Assembly (NCBI GenBank): GCA_045636925.1
Contig: JAZTYK010000032.1
Location: forward strand, 1 to 64,000
Length of the DNA: 64,000 bases
DNA from: JAZTYK01 sp045636925
Lineage (GTDB): Bacteria > Bacillota > Clostridia > Oscillospirales > Butyricicoccaceae
Direction of reading: 5' to 3'
Shown here: in pieces, positions 25,527 to 33,130 of the stretch
Layout: each line of letters starts with the position of its first letter
Position numbering within the stretch: position 1 is the stretch's first letter
Made by a program: the position numbers and the translations under genes
Notes under the pieces: model-generated
What the model was told of the DNA's origin: nothing
The model's database searches: none
Seen by the model: only the letters and a program-made list of their open reading frames with translations

Positions 25527-26258
25527 CTACTGTTTCTTCATTTGCCGCAAAAACAGGAACACCGCAGCGATCAGCGCGGCTCCGGCATATCCCAGCACCC
25601 ACCAAATGTGCGGAAACACGTCAGTCAAATTCCCCGCAAGCACAGCTCGCTCCATTTCAACGGCGTGAACAAATGGAAACAAGTATGCAATCTTCCGAAA
25701 CACACCGCCCACAAGATCCAGATCAAACCAAATGCCGGAAACCCAAGCGGAAAGGTTGGTCAGCAGCGCGCCGCAAACACCACCCACCTGCTTATCGTTC
25801 AATACACTTCCGCAAAGAAGCCCCAAGGCGATGTAGAGAATCGAAATAGGAACGATAAACACTACAGCATATAAAATATTCACCGTAACATCAAGCCCAA
25901 GCATGATGGCAGCAAGGTAGCAAACGATGCTTTGTGCAACTGCAATCGGCATAATCGGAAGCGTGTAACCGAGAATAAAATCTGTCGAAGTAAGGGGCGT
26001 GGTATATAGGCGCTGGAGCAAGGAACTGCCTCGATCCTTCGCAATCACAGTAGCCGAAAAAAGTGTCATAAATGACAGACCAAACACCGTAATACCCGGT
26101 GTCAGATGCTGAATCTCAAACAACGCGACGGGAACATTCGCCTGTATGGCGCTAAGCAAAACGATCAGGACAAGGGGAAACCCAAGTCCAAAAGCCAGAT
26201 TGATGGAATCCCGAAGGATTTCTTTTGTATTTCTACCGGCAAACGTCAGCATTCTCAT
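25527..26258 (-). CDS. ABC-2 type transporter permease
   Basis: The 243-residue protein has six helices: about 21-38, 53-73, 100-124, 129-150, 160-178 and 218-236. FGLSFMTLFSATVIAKDRGSSLLQRLYTTPL is the conserved cytosolic loop of ABC-2 exporters (drug or peptide efflux, DrrB/YadH-like). The start overlaps the ATPase stop by four bases (ATGA), giving translational coupling. With one permease per operon the active transporter is expected to be a homodimer of this subunit with two ATPases. Substrate unknown. Confidence 0.9.
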   Translation of the reverse strand: MRMLTFAGRNTKEILRDSINLAFGLGFPLVLIVLLSAIQANVPVALFEIQHLTPGITVFGLSFMTLFSATVIAKDRGSSLLQRLYTTPLTSTDFILGYTLPIMPIAVAQSIVCYLAAIMLGLDVTVNILYAVVFIVPISILYIALGLLCGSVLNDKQVGGVCGALLTNLSAWVSGIWFDLDLVGGVFRKIAYLFPFVHAVEMERAVLAGNLTDVFPHIWWVLGYAGAALIAAVFLFLRQMKKQ

Positions 26259-26986
26259 TTTGCCACCCCTTTCACAATGCGTACAAAGGCCTGATCAAAG
26301 TTGTCCGTTCCTGCCGCTTCCTTGATTTGTTCCACAGTATCACAGATCAAAAGTTTGCCATCTTTCATAATCGCAATACGGTCAGAAAGTTCCTCGGCCT
26401 CTTCCATGTAATGTGTTGTCAGAACGATCGTAACCTTCCCTTTGAGAGAACGAATCAAATCCCACAGATCACTGCGGGCCAGCACATCTAACCCAAGAGT
26501 GGGCTCATCGAGGAACAAAATCTCCGGCTCGCTGATCAGCGCCATGGCAATACTCAATCTGCGTTGCCAACCGCCGGAGAGTTTCCCGGCTTTTTTCTTG
26601 ATTACCGTTTCCAGACCCAACAGTTCTGTCAGCTCTTCAATTTTCGCAGCTCGCTTTCCCTTTGCAAAGCCGTGAACACCGCACATGAGTTCAAGATTTT
26701 CATAAACAGACAGACCCGGCGCAACCGCAGTTTCCTGGGGTGAAACAGCAATCATTGCTTTTACCGCAGCGGGATCTTTGCAAATGCTTTTCCCATTCAA
26801 AAAAGCATCGCCGCTTGTAGGCTTGGTCAGGCAGGACAGCATCCTGATGACGGTGGTTTTTCCCGCGCCGTTGACACCCAGCAAAGAAAACAATTCTCCC
26901 CTGTGAACGGAAAGACTCAGGGAATTTACTGCAACCACATCCTGATACAGTTTGGTGAGCGCTTCCATTCTGATTGCGTCCATCAT
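26255..26986 (-). CDS. ABC transporter ATP-binding protein
   Basis: The 243-residue ATPase has Walker A GVNGAGKT (about 37-44), a Q-loop at SPQE, signature LSGGWQRR, Walker B EILFLDEPTLGLD and the H-loop TTHYMEE. It drives the permease encoded by the next gene. Two adjacent ATGs (26986, 26983) follow GGAG. A 16-base palindrome overlaps the transcription start, so the operon is probably under a repressor encoded elsewhere. Confidence 0.93.
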   Translation of the reverse strand: MMDAIRMEALTKLYQDVVAVNSLSLSVHRGELFSLLGVNGAGKTTVIRMLSCLTKPTSGDAFLNGKSICKDPAAVKAMIAVSPQETAVAPGLSVYENLELMCGVHGFAKGKRAAKIEELTELLGLETVIKKKAGKLSGGWQRRLSIAMALISEPEILFLDEPTLGLDVLARSDLWDLIRSLKGKVTIVLTTHYMEEAEELSDRIAIMKDGKLLICDTVEQIKEAAGTDNFDQAFVRIVKGVAK

Positions 26987-27017
26987 TTATCACTCCATCT
27001 TCACGCAACATAATGTC

Positions 27018-27060
27018 ATAATGATATCATTATCATATCATCCAAGAAGAGAAATGTCAA
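27018..27060 (-). promoter_or_regulatory. Strong promoter with palindromic operator for the ABC operon
   Basis: Minus-strand TTGACA (27055-27060) and TATGAT (27032-27037), 17 bases apart, form a near-consensus promoter. A perfect 16-base palindrome ATAATGATATCATTAT (27018-27033) covers the end of the -10 box and the start site, the position of a repressor operator. No regulator gene is adjacent. Confidence 0.75.
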
Positions 27061-27065
27061 CAGAC

Positions 27066-27095
27066 AACAAAAACCCCCGGCTTTTAAGCCGGGGG
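27066..27095 (-). terminator. Terminator of fba
   Basis: CCCCCGGC pairs with GCCGGGGG (27074-27095), followed on the minus strand by TTTTTGTTG. Strong GC stem. Confidence 0.9.
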
Positions 27096-27113
27096 CTAAT
27101 GGATTTAGGGAAA

Positions 27114-28049
27114 TCAGATGGTATTGCTGGAGCCCAGCACGTCACGAATCTTGTGCTGCACGATGTCACGGATGGCATTGCGGCCGTCGGTGAGATACTG
27201 GCGAGGATCGAAGTGATCGGGATGCTCTACCATGTGCTTACGGATGGCAGCAGTCATGCACAGACGCAGGTCAGAGTCAATGTTGATCTTACAAACCGCC
27301 ATCTTGGCAGCCTGGCGCAGCATCTCCTCGGGAATGCCGATGGCATCGGGCATCTTACCACCGTACTGATTGACCATCTGCACGTACTCCTGGGGCACAG
27401 AAGAGCTGCCGTGCAGCACAATGGGGAATCCTTCGATGCGGCGCTGAATTTCTTCCAGAATGTCAAAGCGCAGCTGAGGCTTCTGACCGGGCTTGAACTT
27501 ATAAGCACCGTGGCTTGTACCGATGGCAATAGCCAGGCTGTCTACACCGGTGCGGGTCACAAACTCCTCTACCTGAGCGGGATCGGTGAACATAGCATCG
27601 GCAGCGGACACATTCACATCGTCCTCGATGCCGGCCAGCTTGCCCAGCTCACCCTCTACGGTAACGCCGCGGGCATGGGCATACTCTACCACCTGCTTGG
27701 TCAGAGCAATATTGTCTTCAAAGCTGTACTTGGAACCGTCGATCATGACAGAGCTGAAGCCGCCGTCAATGCAGGACTTGCAGATCTCAAAGTTCTCGCC
27801 GTGATCAAGATGCAGAGCAATGGGCAGGCCGGTCTCTTCGATGGCAGCCTCCACCAGCTTTACCAGATAACCATGCTTGGCATACTTTCTGGCACCGGCA
27901 GATACCTGCAGGATCAGGGGAGATTTCTCCAGCATGGCCGCTTCGGTAATGCCTTGGATGATCTCCATATTATTGACGTTGAAGGCACCGATGGCATATC
28001 CGCCTTTATAGGCCTTTTCAAACATTTCTTTTGTTGTAACCAGTGGCAT
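27114..28049 (-). CDS. fba: Class II fructose-1,6-bisphosphate aldolase
   Basis: The 311-residue zinc aldolase reversibly splits fructose-1,6-bisphosphate into dihydroxyacetone phosphate and glyceraldehyde-3-phosphate. Class II hallmarks are AFNVNNMEIIQG, ALHLDHG (Asp base and zinc His), EGELGKLAG, AIGTSHG (zinc His), VLHGSSSVP (zinc His) and KINIDSDLR with the phosphate-binding loop. Length and order are typical of the Gram-positive type. ATG 28049 follows GGAGGAAG. It is divergent from pfp, which catalyses the preceding step, so the two may be co-regulated from the shared 200-base gap. Confidence 0.96.
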   Translation of the reverse strand: MPLVTTKEMFEKAYKGGYAIGAFNVNNMEIIQGITEAAMLEKSPLILQVSAGARKYAKHGYLVKLVEAAIEETGLPIALHLDHGENFEICKSCIDGGFSSVMIDGSKYSFEDNIALTKQVVEYAHARGVTVEGELGKLAGIEDDVNVSAADAMFTDPAQVEEFVTRTGVDSLAIAIGTSHGAYKFKPGQKPQLRFDILEEIQRRIEGFPIVLHGSSSVPQEYVQMVNQYGGKMPDAIGIPEEMLRQAAKMAVCKINIDSDLRLCMTAAIRKHMVEHPDHFDPRQYLTDGRNAIRDIVQHKIRDVLGSSNTI

Positions 28050-28080
28050 TGGAACTTCCTCCTGTCATTTGATTACTTTT

Positions 28081-28110
28081 ATCATACCACTATTCAGGGG
28101 TCTTGTGCAA
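28081..28110 (-). promoter_or_regulatory. Promoter for fba
   Basis: Minus-strand TTGCAC (28105-28110) and TATGAT (28081-28086) with an 18-base spacer. Confidence 0.65.
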
Positions 28111-28162
28111 CCATGTTTTTCACTTTTCCCGTCGCTTTTTCACGGCTCTCCTGTAAAACCGA

Positions 28163-28191
28163 TTGTCAAGGCTAACAAGCTATGTTATAAT
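28163..28191 (+). promoter_or_regulatory. Promoter for pfp
   Basis: TTGTCA (28163-28168) and TATAAT (28186-28191) with a 17-base spacer; transcription would start near 28198 with a 55-base leader. Confidence 0.8.
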
Positions 28192-28253
28192 ATTCGTGTA
28201 TGCTGCAAAGCAATGAATCAACAATATTATTTGACAATATGGAGGAAGAACTT

Positions 28254-29498
28254 ATGTCTTTGAAAGGTGCCTGCATTTTCGGCCAGTCCGGCGGTCCCAC
28301 TTCCGTCATCAACGCCAGTGCCTACGGTGTATTCAAGGAAGCACTGGAAAGCGACTGTATCACTCGCGTTTTGGGCGCTGCACACGGCATTAAGGGTGTT
28401 CTGAAAGAAGAACTGTATGATATTTCTCTGGAAGACCCCGCCGAGCTGGAGCTGCTGAAGTCCACCCCCTCCTCTGCTTTGGGCTCCTGCCGCTATAAGC
28501 TGAAGGATGCCTCTGTGGATGATACCGATTACAAGCGTATTCTGGAAGTCTTTCAGAAATACGATGTCCGCTATTTCTTCTATAATGGCGGCAATGACTC
28601 CATGGATACCTGCAACAAGATCTCCAAGTACCTGCTGGCTCAGGGCTATGAGTGCCGTGTTATCGGTGTACCCAAGACCATCGACAACGACCTGTTCGGC
28701 ACCGACCATTGCCCCGGTTTTGGCAGCGCCGCAAAATATATTGCCACCTCTATTATGGAGGTTTACCGTGATGCCCACGTTTACGATTATGGCAGCATCA
28801 CTGTGATTGAGTGCATGGGCCGTAACGCCGGTTGGCTCACTGCCGCTGCTTCTCTGGCCAATATCAGCGGTCAGGGTCCCGATTTGATTTACCTGCCCGA
28901 AACCGTATTTTCTCTGGATCGTTTTGTGGAAGATGTTAAGCGCTGCTACGAAGAAAAGGGCGGCTGCATCGTTGCTGTTTCCGAAGGTGTTCACGATGAG
29001 AACGGCACTTTCATTGCCGAATACGCCAGTAAGGCTGCCGGCGCCACCGATGCATTCGGTCACAAACAGATGGGCGGCGCCGCTGCATTTCTGGCTGCCG
29101 AGCTGAATACCCGTCTGGGTGTTAAGACCCGTGGTCTGGAGTTCTCTCTGCTGCAGCGTTGCGGTGCCCATGTAGCCAGTAAGACCGATGTGGAAGAAGC
29201 CGTGCTGATGGGGCGCGAAGCCGTAAAGGCCGCCGTTTCCGGCATTACCGACAAGATGGTTGCCATTCAGCGCGAAGAAGGCTGCGATGAGTACCACCCC
29301 TCTGTCAAGCTGGTAGATCTGACTGTGACCGCCAACACAGAGCACAAGTTCCCCCTGGAGTGGATCACCAACAATGGCACCGGCATCTCCCCCGAGTTTA
29401 CCAAGTACGCTTTGCCCTTGATCCAGGGTCAGCCCGATTATCAGTGGGAGAACGGTCTGCCCCGTTTTGCCCAGTTAAAGAAGGTTTTGGTCAAGTAA
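28254..29498 (+). CDS. pfp: Pyrophosphate-dependent 6-phosphofructokinase
   Basis: The 414-residue enzyme phosphorylates fructose-6-phosphate using PPi, a reversible step that replaces ATP-dependent PFK in many anaerobes. FGQSGGPTSVIN (about 9-20) is the phosphate loop, GGNDS (112-116) carries the Asp-115 that marks PPi specificity (ATP enzymes have GGDGS), and PKTIDND (140-146), MGRNAGW and GATDAFGHKQMG complete the set. ATG 28254 follows GGAGG; in-frame codons back to 28200 overlap the leader and are unlikely. A strong terminator follows. Confidence 0.95.
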   Translation: MSLKGACIFGQSGGPTSVINASAYGVFKEALESDCITRVLGAAHGIKGVLKEELYDISLEDPAELELLKSTPSSALGSCRYKLKDASVDDTDYKRILEVFQKYDVRYFFYNGGNDSMDTCNKISKYLLAQGYECRVIGVPKTIDNDLFGTDHCPGFGSAAKYIATSIMEVYRDAHVYDYGSITVIECMGRNAGWLTAAASLANISGQGPDLIYLPETVFSLDRFVEDVKRCYEEKGGCIVAVSEGVHDENGTFIAEYASKAAGATDAFGHKQMGGAAAFLAAELNTRLGVKTRGLEFSLLQRCGAHVASKTDVEEAVLMGREAVKAAVSGITDKMVAIQREEGCDEYHPSVKLVDLTVTANTEHKFPLEWITNNGTGISPEFTKYALPLIQGQPDYQWENGLPRFAQLKKVLVK

Positions 29499-29512
29499 GT
29501 TCATTCCAACAT

Positions 29513-29545
29513 AAAAGCCGTGCAGGCATACTGCACGGCTTTTTC
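29513..29545. terminator. Bidirectional terminator after pfp
   Basis: AAAAGCCGTGCA (29513-29524) pairs with TGCACGGCTTTT, leaving TTTT on both strands. It separates pfp from the opposing small gene at 29550. Confidence 0.85.
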
Positions 29546-29549
29546 TGTT

Positions 29550-29765
29550 TTAAAGTTGTTGCAGACGCTGCAGCGCATGGTCCAGCTTGTGCTGGGGCAC
29601 CTTTCCTCTGGCATGCTCCAACACCCGCCCCAGCGACATTCCCATCCCCATCCGCATCATCAGGGGATTACGTACGATTTGTGGAAACTCCTGCTGCAAA
29701 ATCGCTCTTGCCTTGGGATCGCTCCACAACTCCGACATCATGATTCGACCATTTCGCAGATCCAT
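29550..29765 (-). CDS. Small helical protein of unknown function
   Basis: The 71-residue protein begins MDLRNGRIMMSEL and contains an Asn-Pro-containing NPLMMRMGMGMSLGRVLEHARG segment, giving two or three short helices. The pattern 'NGRI-x-x-x-x-L-x-x-P' followed by 'P-x-x-x-x-NP' and a Leu-rich end is common in short clostridial proteins and C-terminal domains of unknown function. ATG 29765 follows GAGGTG. It lies 53 bases after the permease stop and is probably the third gene of the ABC operon. Confidence 0.6.
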   Translation of the reverse strand: MDLRNGRIMMSELWSDPKARAILQQEFPQIVRNPLMMRMGMGMSLGRVLEHARGKVPQHKLDHALQRLQQL

Positions 29766-29818
29766 GTACCATCACCTCAGCACATTTTATGCATCGGCAA
29801 CGGTTTCTGTGTCTCAGT

Positions 29819-30607
29819 TCATGATTGAATGTCTTTCTTGCAATATTTCCAATATCCGCTTCCGATTCCCGCTACCATGAACAAAAAACCCAGTCCCAGC
29901 AAAAGAAGATCCAGTTCTCCTTTGCTGACGATTTCTGCGCCGTCACAATAGGCAAAGGGCGTGATATAATTCAGAAATTCTGCCGGCTCTGCAATGTTGC
30001 TGATAAGGTTGGCAAAATACAGCATTACGGCAATACCTAAACCTGCACCCAGACTGCCGCTTCGCAAAAAAGCGGAAATGCCAAAACAAATGCCACCCAG
30101 TTCAAGCTGCAGGCAAAAATATGCCAGATGCATCAGGTTAAGTTCTTTCCAAGGAATTGTTTCTCCAATCAGCCCCATTGACCCGATTGAAAGCAGATAT
30201 ACCACCAGGTTCATGATAACAATTTGGATCATCACAGCCACCAGTTTCTGGGTCAGCACGGAAACCCGGCTGATGGGATGTGTCAGCAAAAACTCAGCAG
30301 TCTTATCTTTTTCTTCCTTACTCAGAATGCCCGCTGCGCAAATCGCAGCATAAAAAGCACCGCCCAAACCTAAAACATTTCCGCATTCAATGGCATAAAA
30401 TCCCACCAACGTACCAAAGTTCAGCTGATCCATACCGAACGCATCACTGAACGCACCCATGGAACCAAACATATCACCGATGTTTTCCATTTCGCCCTTC
30501 ATTTCGGGGAATAGAAACACACAAACCGTCAGTAAAAAGCCAACGGCCCCGGTCCAGATCAGCAAGGCAGTACGACCTTGGCGCAATTCATGTTTAACAA
30601 GCGTCAT
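29819..30607 (-). CDS. ABC-2 type transporter permease
   Basis: The 262-residue permease has six helices (near 15-34, 66-90, 106-142 as two, 165-210 as two, 233-250) and the conserved ILSKEEKDKTAEFLLTHPISR loop of ABC-2 (ABC2_membrane_3-like) exporters just before helix 3. The start overlaps the ATPase stop by four bases (ATGA), as in the first export operon. The ATP-binding partner is upstream. Substrate unknown. Confidence 0.9.
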   Translation of the reverse strand: MTLVKHELRQGRTALLIWTGAVGFLLTVCVFLFPEMKGEMENIGDMFGSMGAFSDAFGMDQLNFGTLVGFYAIECGNVLGLGGAFYAAICAAGILSKEEKDKTAEFLLTHPISRVSVLTQKLVAVMIQIVIMNLVVYLLSIGSMGLIGETIPWKELNLMHLAYFCLQLELGGICFGISAFLRSGSLGAGLGIAVMLYFANLISNIAEPAEFLNYITPFAYCDGAEIVSKGELDLLLLGLGFLFMVAGIGSGYWKYCKKDIQS

Positions 30608-31482
30608 ACTTCCTCTGCCCCCTTCTGATAATAGTGCAAGAATACTTCCTCTAAATCAGGTTCAGAAACCGACAGATCTTCTACCTGACCTTCGGCCAGC
30701 CGCTGCAGTAATGCATGCATTTGACCGCTGTAAAGAAAGCTGATAGCACCTTCTCCAGCCTTTCGGTCACGGATACCCACTAAACCGCCAAGGTCTGCCT
30801 GGCCACGCACCGTGACCCGCTTGGCATTGGTACTGGCCAATGCCTCCACCCGGTCGCAGGCAATCAGCCGTCCCGCCCGCAGAATCGCCGCGCGTGTACA
30901 ATAGCGCTGAATCTCTGCCAGCACATGGCTGGAAAGAAACACGGTAGTTCCCTGCCGATTCCGTTCCTGCAGGATATCGAACAGTTCCCGCTGCATCAGC
31001 GGATCCAGTCCGCTGGTGGGCTCATCTAAAATCAGAAGTTCCGGACTGTGCTGCAAGGCACAAAGGATGCCCACCTTTTTCCGGTTGCCGAAGGACAGTG
31101 TTTCTACCTTTCTATTGGGATCCAACTGTAAACGTTGGCACAACTCGAATGCTTCTCTGGTGCAATCTACACCACGCAAATCTGCCGAAAGTTTCAGTAC
31201 CTCTCGCACCTTCATACCGGTATAAAATACCGTTTCTGAAGGTAGGTATCCTACCCGACGCAAGATTTCTTCCCGATTGGATAAATCCAGTCCCAACAAA
31301 GCGGCACTGCCACTGGTTGGTGAGATCAAACCAAGCAAGGTACGGATGGTGGTGCTTTTTCCGGCGCCGTTAGGGCCGATGTAGCCAAAGAACTCACCCT
31401 GTTCCACCTGTAGATTCAGTTGCTCGATGCCCCTGGTTTTCCCGTAATACTTTGTCAGCCCACAGGCTTCGATGGCGTTCAT
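30604..31482 (-). CDS. ABC transporter ATP-binding protein
   Basis: The 292-residue ATPase has Walker A GPNGAGKS (about 37-44), LSFGNRKKVG as signature, LLILDEPTSGLD as Walker B and LSSHVLAEI as H-loop. The signature starts LSFGN rather than LSGGQ, which is common in ABC-2 exporters. The roughly 80-residue C-terminal region holds the VEDLSVSEPDLEEVFLHYY motif of the bacitracin/nodulation-type subgroup. ATG 31482 follows GAAAGGAGTG. It heads the three-gene export operon ending at 29550. Confidence 0.93.
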   Translation of the reverse strand: MNAIEACGLTKYYGKTRGIEQLNLQVEQGEFFGYIGPNGAGKSTTIRTLLGLISPTSGSAALLGLDLSNREEILRRVGYLPSETVFYTGMKVREVLKLSADLRGVDCTREAFELCQRLQLDPNRKVETLSFGNRKKVGILCALQHSPELLILDEPTSGLDPLMQRELFDILQERNRQGTTVFLSSHVLAEIQRYCTRAAILRAGRLIACDRVEALASTNAKRVTVRGQADLGGLVGIRDRKAGEGAISFLYSGQMHALLQRLAEGQVEDLSVSEPDLEEVFLHYYQKGAEEV

Positions 31483-31537
31483 CGCCTCACTCCTTTCGGA
31501 ATATGGTGCTAATCTCTCCTATTGCACCCAGTATATC

Positions 31538-31555
31538 ATATCAGGGTGTTGATAT
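31538..31555 (-). promoter_or_regulatory. Possible operator dyad upstream of the ABC operon
   Basis: ATATCA-N6-TGATAT (31538-31555) is a perfect dyad 56-73 bases upstream of the ATPase start, with a TATACT-like sequence adjacent. A clear -35 box was not found, so this is tentative. Confidence 0.35.
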
Positions 31556-31570
31556 CTACCCCATACAAAT

Positions 31571-31602
31571 AGAAAAGCCGCACGAAATCTTTCCCGTGCG
31601 GC
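31571..31602 (-). terminator. Terminator of the uvrC-coaD operon
   Basis: GCCGCACG (31577-31584) pairs with CGTGCGGC (31595-31602), followed on the minus strand by TTTTCTATTTG. Confidence 0.75.
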
Positions 31603-31611
31603 AAGTATTTC

Positions 31612-32085
31612 TTATCGATTCTGTTCCTTCAGTGCCTGCAAAAACTGTACGCGGGACTGCTTGACTTCTGCCAGACTCTGACCCAAAGCATCTTCGGTGC
31701 GCTTCATGGCATCGTCGCAATATTCGCCGGCTACACGCATGATCTCACGCGCGCGCTGTTCTGCAGCAGCAATCATTTCCGAAGCCTTTTTTCTGGCTTC
31801 CTGGGTCACTTCGTGCTCGCTGACGCGTTGACGGGCAAACTCTTCTGCCTGCTTTCGCATATTCTCAGCTTCTTTCTTGCCGGTTTCCAAAATCTCATTA
31901 CGCTTGCTGACGATCTCGCGTGCCATCTTCAGATCACCGGGAAGATTTGCGCGGATCTCATCCAGCACATCCAGCACCTTTTCGCGCTCCAATACGCAGC
32001 GATCGGCACCCAGAGGCATGGACCAGGCATCCTCTATCATTTCGTATAATGTGTTGATCAGTTCATCAATGGGGGTTCCTGCCAT
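31612..32085 (-). CDS. Coiled-coil cytosolic protein
   Basis: Residues about 30-155 form one long amphipathic helix rich in Glu, Lys, Arg and Ala (KKEAENMRKQAEEFARQRV, RKKASEMIAAAEQRAREIM), with no membrane segment. Such proteins are often annotated as V-type ATPase-like or DivIVA-like by coiled-coil resemblance alone; no catalytic motif is visible. It is 17 bases after the coaD stop and ends the uvrC-rsmD-coaD operon. The start at 32085 follows GGAG. Role unknown. Confidence 0.65.
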   Translation of the reverse strand: MAGTPIDELINTLYEMIEDAWSMPLGADRCVLEREKVLDVLDEIRANLPGDLKMAREIVSKRNEILETGKKEAENMRKQAEEFARQRVSEHEVTQEARKKASEMIAAAEQRAREIMRVAGEYCDDAMKRTEDALGQSLAEVKQSRVQFLQALKEQNR

Positions 32086-32102
32086 AATCCCGCACTCCTT
32101 CC

Positions 32103-32582
32103 TTATTTTTCAAGTTGAAGCCGCATCAGTCGTTTTGCCAAAGGCGTCACCATACCGTCTACCGACTCTCCGGCACGCAAACGGCGCTTGACTTCGCTAG
32201 AACTGATGTGAGCATATTTTTCATCTGCAAAAAACATAAGTGTTTCGCATTCCGGTAAATATGTCTTGTTAAAGTTGGCCTGTACCAATTCATATTCGGC
32301 ATCTTTTCCGTTTCGAATTCCTTTGATAATGGCACACGCACCAACATTGCGCAGATAATCCACTTGCATACCAGGCCAAAAGTCTGCTCGTACATTGGGC
32401 AAATGTGCCACGGCATCTGCCATGATTTCGACCTTTTGCTCATTGGTCAGCAAATAGGTCTTTTCTTCGTTGATCATGGCCACCACCAACACTTCGTCAA
32501 AAAGCTTGGCGGCGCGTTCCACAATATCTACATGTCCGGCGGTAATAGGATCAAAACTACCGGTTACTACTGCTGTTTTCAT
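32103..32582 (-). CDS. coaD: Phosphopantetheine adenylyltransferase
   Basis: The 159-residue enzyme transfers AMP from ATP to 4'-phosphopantetheine, the penultimate step of coenzyme A synthesis. GSFDPITAGHVDI (residues 8-20) carries the TxGH nucleotidyl-transferase site (here TAGH). GIRNGKDAEYE and the C-terminal ISSSEVKRRL are family signatures. Length fits the bacterial hexameric enzyme. The start overlaps the rsmD stop (ATGA). Confidence 0.96.
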   Translation of the reverse strand: MKTAVVTGSFDPITAGHVDIVERAAKLFDEVLVVAMINEEKTYLLTNEQKVEIMADAVAHLPNVRADFWPGMQVDYLRNVGACAIIKGIRNGKDAEYELVQANFNKTYLPECETLMFFADEKYAHISSSEVKRRLRAGESVDGMVTPLAKRLMRLQLEK

Positions 32583-33130
32583 AGTGTTCCTTTCGTGACC
32601 ACCGTCAAACAGATTCTGCCGTAGCGGTAGGTCTTGGTCACCTGATAAGGCGGCGGCAGCGTATCCAATTGATCTTCAGCCGCACTTTCACATAACATTA
32701 TACCACCCTGCCGTAAAATGTCAATTCTGCAGATCTCGGCCAAGGCACGATTCAACAGTTGACCACCGTAAGGTGGATCCAGAAATATCAGGTCGAAGCT
32801 TTCCTTTTTCTGCCGTCCCAAAAAACTGATGGCATCACCCGCTACCAGTCTGCACACCTGTTCCAGTTTGCAGGTGCGAATATTTTCCGCAACAATCTGC
32901 TGTGCTTTCCGGTCATTTTCTACAATAGTCACTGCTGCAGCACCACGGGAAGCCGCTTCCAAACCCAACTGTCCGCTTCCTCCAAACAGATCCAGTACCT
33001 GTCTGCCTTCAATATCATATTGAATCACATTGAACATGGCCTGCTTGACTTTGTCTGCCGTAGGTCGCGTATGCATACCGTCCAGCGTGCGTAAGTTTCT
33101 GCCACGGGCAATTCCGGTTATAATTCTCAT
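32579..33130 (-). CDS. rsmD: 16S rRNA (guanine-966-N2)-methyltransferase
   Basis: The 183-residue enzyme methylates G966 of 16S rRNA in the 30S subunit. MRIITGIARGRNL at the start, RPTADKVKQAMFNVI, a VLDLFGGSGQLGLEAASRGA SAM-binding motif and the catalytic DPPYGG mark the family. It overlaps uvrC by four bases (ATGA) and coaD by four bases. This rsmD-coaD pairing is conserved in many Firmicutes. Confidence 0.95.
   Translation of the reverse strand: MRIITGIARGRNLRTLDGMHTRPTADKVKQAMFNVIQYDIEGRQVLDLFGGSGQLGLEAASRGAAAVTIVENDRKAQQIVAENIRTCKLEQVCRLVAGDAISFLGRQKKESFDLIFLDPPYGGQLLNRALAEICRIDILRQGGIMLCESAAEDQLDTLPPPYQVTKTYRYGRICLTVVTKGTL

Noticed and set aside
28227..29345. 372-codon minus-strand frame opposite pfp
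   Set aside because: It lies across pfp, which has a promoter, ribosome binding site and full motif set on the plus strand.
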